Made by a program: the position numbers and the translations under genes
Notes under the pieces: model-generated
What the model was told of the DNA's origin: nothing
The model's database searches: none
What the model saw: only the letters and a program-made list of their open reading frames with translations
Shown here: positions 61,573 to 64,000 of the stretch, one piece after another
How positions within the stretch are numbered: the first letter of the stretch is position 1
How the letters are laid out: each line of letters starts with the position of its first letter
Assembly: GCA_023375785.1 (NCBI GenBank)
Contig: SZWC01001547.1
Location: 86,515 to 150,514 of the forward strand
Length of the DNA stretch: 64,000 bases
Source: Penium margaritaceum
Lineage: Eukaryota; Streptophyta; Zygnematophyceae; Desmidiales; Peniaceae
Reading direction: 5' to 3'

Positions 61573-62006
61573 TGTAAACTTGCCTGAAACGATGGTCTAG
61601 AAAACAGGTTCCGACACAATGGTTCAACCGCTCTTGGTATTATAACTAGGAGATGGTATCTCCCTCACAACCATGGTTCCATACTGAGCAGTTCATAGGA
61701 ATGACTTCGCTGCACTGTGTCCTTAGCACCTGGTCACTTTCATGCAAGGCGCGAACTCATGGGGCTTAGACCAACCAATGCTTCCTTAGCGTCTGCCTCT
61801 GGTGGAGAAGACTGTTAGGAGTATCAAAGGTGAGAAATGTACTCAATGACAGGCAACTGACATATTCTTATCTTCGTAGAGCTAGCCTCTAGCCTATGCG
61901 CATAGTGGCTCCTTGGATGAGCCACGTTAGGGGTAATATGGATGGCATCTTCTCTTGCCTACATGGCGCTCCTTGTGATCGCCAAGTAGTACAAGCCACC
62001 AATAAG
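61573..62006 (-). repeat. Reversed family B LTR, part
   Basis: 434 bp starting at the reversed B terminus (tgtaaacttgcctgaaacg) inside A-14's integrase region. It is cut by a plus-strand A LTR at 62007, before the reversed tRNA-like module is reached. Confidence 0.82.
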
Positions 62007-62393
62007 TGTTGGGAAAGAAGCTACCGGCTCAATTTCAGGTCCATAAGAGCAAGTTCCTGGAAACTACCAGATGCGTGCTGCGATCATCAAATCGACTTCA
62101 CCATTGGAAAGATCAGGTGGAAAAATCTCTACGATCCATCTTTGAAGCCGATCCAGTATTTGGATTAGGAGACATGAAGTTTCTAAGTTTTCGAGGTCAT
62201 CGACCGCCGATATCTGGGTGACCGTGGGCGATGGTTCCATGCCTTAGCCTGAGAAAAAAAAGGCAAAAGGTCCAGTGTCAAGACCTCATGGGAGAAATAT
62301 CCAAAAAGGTCTCCTTGCTTTTTAGGTAATGTGAGATCCTTGTGTGCTAGCAATGGATACATGGCGATTCTCCATGGGATTCTTGTCAACCTG
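62007..62393 (+). repeat. Family A LTR, left-hand part
   Basis: 387 bp from the true A LTR start tgttgggaaagaagc to catgggattct, where a reversed B LTR begins. Relative to the A LTR, the break lies in the same about 15-bp zone as the B insertions at 6648 and 13040. Confidence 0.82.
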
Positions 62394-63220
62394 TCTGACG
62401 TGACGGTCTAGAAAACGGGTTCCGACATAATGGTTCCCGCCGACCGCTATTGGTATTGCAACCAAGAGATAATGACACCCTCACAGCCAAGGTTCCACAC
62501 TGAGCAGCTCATAGGAATCACTTGCTTGCACTATGTCCTTGGCACTAAGTCACTTTTGCGCGAGGAGCGAACTCCTCGGGCTTAGACCAACCAATGCTCC
62601 TTTAGTGTCTGCCTCTGGTAGACAACTCAGTGAGGAGTCTCAAAGATGAGAACTTTACTCAATGATAGGCAACAGACATGTTCTTATAGTCCTAGAGCCA
62701 ACCTCTAGCCTAGGCGCACAGTGGCTCCTTGGATGAGGTACTTTGGGGGCAATCTGGATTGCGTCATCCTCCTTGCATACATGGGGCTCCTTGTGACTGC
62801 CAAGTGGCGCCAGCCACCAAGATGGACCTTGGAATGTTCTGAGATGTTTCTTAGAACCTTCCTGTCCCCCTTTTGGTCACAAAGAAAACTAGTCACTGGG
62901 CTGAGATTTGACCCAGTGACCTCTCGGTTCAAAGACTAAGTCTTGAACGTCCAAGCCACAAGGAGTTGTCCTAGGTAATGTTTGCTGGCTATACTATCCA
63001 GATTTGACCAAGGGGACTTGCTCCAAAGGAGCAGTGCGTGCCTTGTCTATCTGGACCAGACTAAAGGGACTTACTCAAAGGGAGCAGTGCATAGCGGACT
63101 TACTCCCAGGCGTAGCGGGTCAGATCCTTCTTGGCATCCAAAATGGAGTCCCATGTGTCGGGTTTTTTGTAGATAGCGCATGATGCGCTTGAGTGCTTGC
63201 CGATGCTGTGGCCCTCGATT
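62394..63220 (-). mobile_element. B-V: reversed family B LTR plus RNase H fragment
   Basis: Reversed B LTR (62394-about 63091), opening tgtcaacctgtctgacg and carrying the reversed tRNA-like module near 62892-62960. It is joined to about 130 bp of reversed B RNase H sequence (63092-63220; the complement reads like the B-IV text gcgcatcatgcgctatctac). A-15 cuts it at 63221. The rest is not seen. Confidence 0.78.
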
Positions 63221-64000
63221 TGTTGGATCTGGAGGAGAGAGGGAGCCTTGGAGCAGAGAGCATGTAGGACTCGAAGGGTATCACTTGTGCTGAAGAATGG
63301 TTGTTCAATCAGTCAAAATGATGGAGTACATATAGAGCTAGAGCTTGGGCAAGTCAGCCCTCTCACAAGCCACACCACCTGGCCATGGAGGCTATAGCTT
63401 ACATACTAGAGTCCATAATCTCACACACAAGGGAGAAAATCAGCCTAGCAATCAGGCTGACCACTCACACACGACCTAGATAGCTAGAAAATGCTCTCAT
63501 GGCAAACTCCTAGTGGTCACATAACCCGGAATCTCATGGAGAATCGCCATGTGTCCATGGCTAGCACACAAGGACCTCACCTCACCCAAAAAGTAAGGAG
63601 AGGTCCAATTTTTCCTAGTCAGCACACTCTGACAAGGCAACCCAAGAATCTAGGACCTTTTTGGATATTTCTCCCATCAGGTTTTGACCCTGGATCTCTC
63701 GCCTTTTTCTTTTCTCAAGCTAAGGCATGGAGCAATCCCCCACGGTCACCCGCATATCGGCGGTCGATGACCCCGAAAACTACGAAAATTCATATCCCCC
63801 AATCCGACCGTTGGATCGGCCTCAAACTTGGACTGTAGACATTTTGCTACTTGATCTTTCAAATGGTGAAGACGGATTGACGATCGGAGTAGATATCTGG
63901 TACATTCCTGGAACTTGCTCCTGTGGACCTGAAACTTAGCCAGATGGCTCCTTTTCCAGCAATCTCCCACTTTGCCGCAGTCAGAGTGGGCTGAGTCCAC
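63221..64000 (-). mobile_element. A-15: 3' LTR and end of a family A element, continuing past the window
   Basis: A 741-bp reversed A LTR (63221-63961) from tgttggatctgg to cttttccagca. It is followed by the reversed purine tract and the extreme 3' end of RNase H (63962-64000). The element runs off the right edge, so its state cannot be judged. Confidence 0.87.

Noticed and set aside
1-64000. Tandem satellite array, because similar blocks of about 740 bp recur
   Set aside because: The blocks are LTRs with TG...CA ends, occur on both strands, and are separated by coding remains, primer sites and purine tracts.
1-64000. CRISPR array, operon or prophage
   Set aside because: All coding remains are plant Ty1/copia gag-pol. 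There are no short regularly spaced repeats and no bacterial gene organisation.

Overview
This is nuclear DNA from a flowering plant, made almost entirely of old copies of two Ty1/copia LTR retrotransposon families packed inside one another, as in gene-poor or pericentromeric chromatin. I recognise no host protein gene, rRNA or tRNA gene, CRISPR array or bacterial feature. The species cannot be told from the sequence. Every gag-pol region is a fossil with many breaks.

Family A has LTRs of about 737 bp. On its coding strand the LTR opens TGTTGGAAAAGGAGCC and closes in TCCAACA. It has a TATA-like CTCTATATGT about 110 bp before its 3' end, an initiator-Met primer site (TGGTATCAGAGC) just after the LTR, about 600 bp of untranslated leader, a gag with a CX2CX4HX4C knuckle and a glutamine-rich tail, then protease, integrase, RT and RNase H, and a purine tract AAAGTGGGAGA. 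Family B has LTRs of about 765 bp (TGTTGACCTGATATGC...GTTGACA), a leader of about 390 bp, a different gag (LTLEQVNGG motif) and pol in the same copia order. Its primer site is not the usual one, and its LTR carries a tRNA-like module.

Left and centre (1-45 kb) form a Russian-doll stack read from target-site duplications. B-I (own sequence 530-998, 33752-38147, 44504-44833) was entered by A-1 (999-6648 and 33309-33751). A-1's 5' LTR was entered by B-II (6649-about 7196 and about 29292-33308). B-II's leader now holds a 22-kb A-rich cluster (7197-29291). That cluster includes A-4 with a solo LTR inside it, a head-to-tail array of A units sharing LTRs (17703-29291), and A-7 inside one of those LTRs. 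A-10 (38148-44503), the best preserved A copy, sits in B-I's 3' LTR.

Right (45-64 kb): A-11 and A-12 fragments; B-IV (48655-53365) inside A-12; A-13 and A-14 (53366-61572), minus-strand A units sharing one LTR; then alternating B, A, B and A LTR pieces to the window end. Judged by eye, LTR pairs differ by about 5% (A-7), 8% (A-10) and 12% (A-13), so activity was spread over perhaps a few million years.

The only stretch not assigned to either family is 17351-17702. Two assembly gaps are present (10025-10370 and 21817-21840). The second is flanked by identical 209-bp sequences and is probably an unmerged contig overlap.
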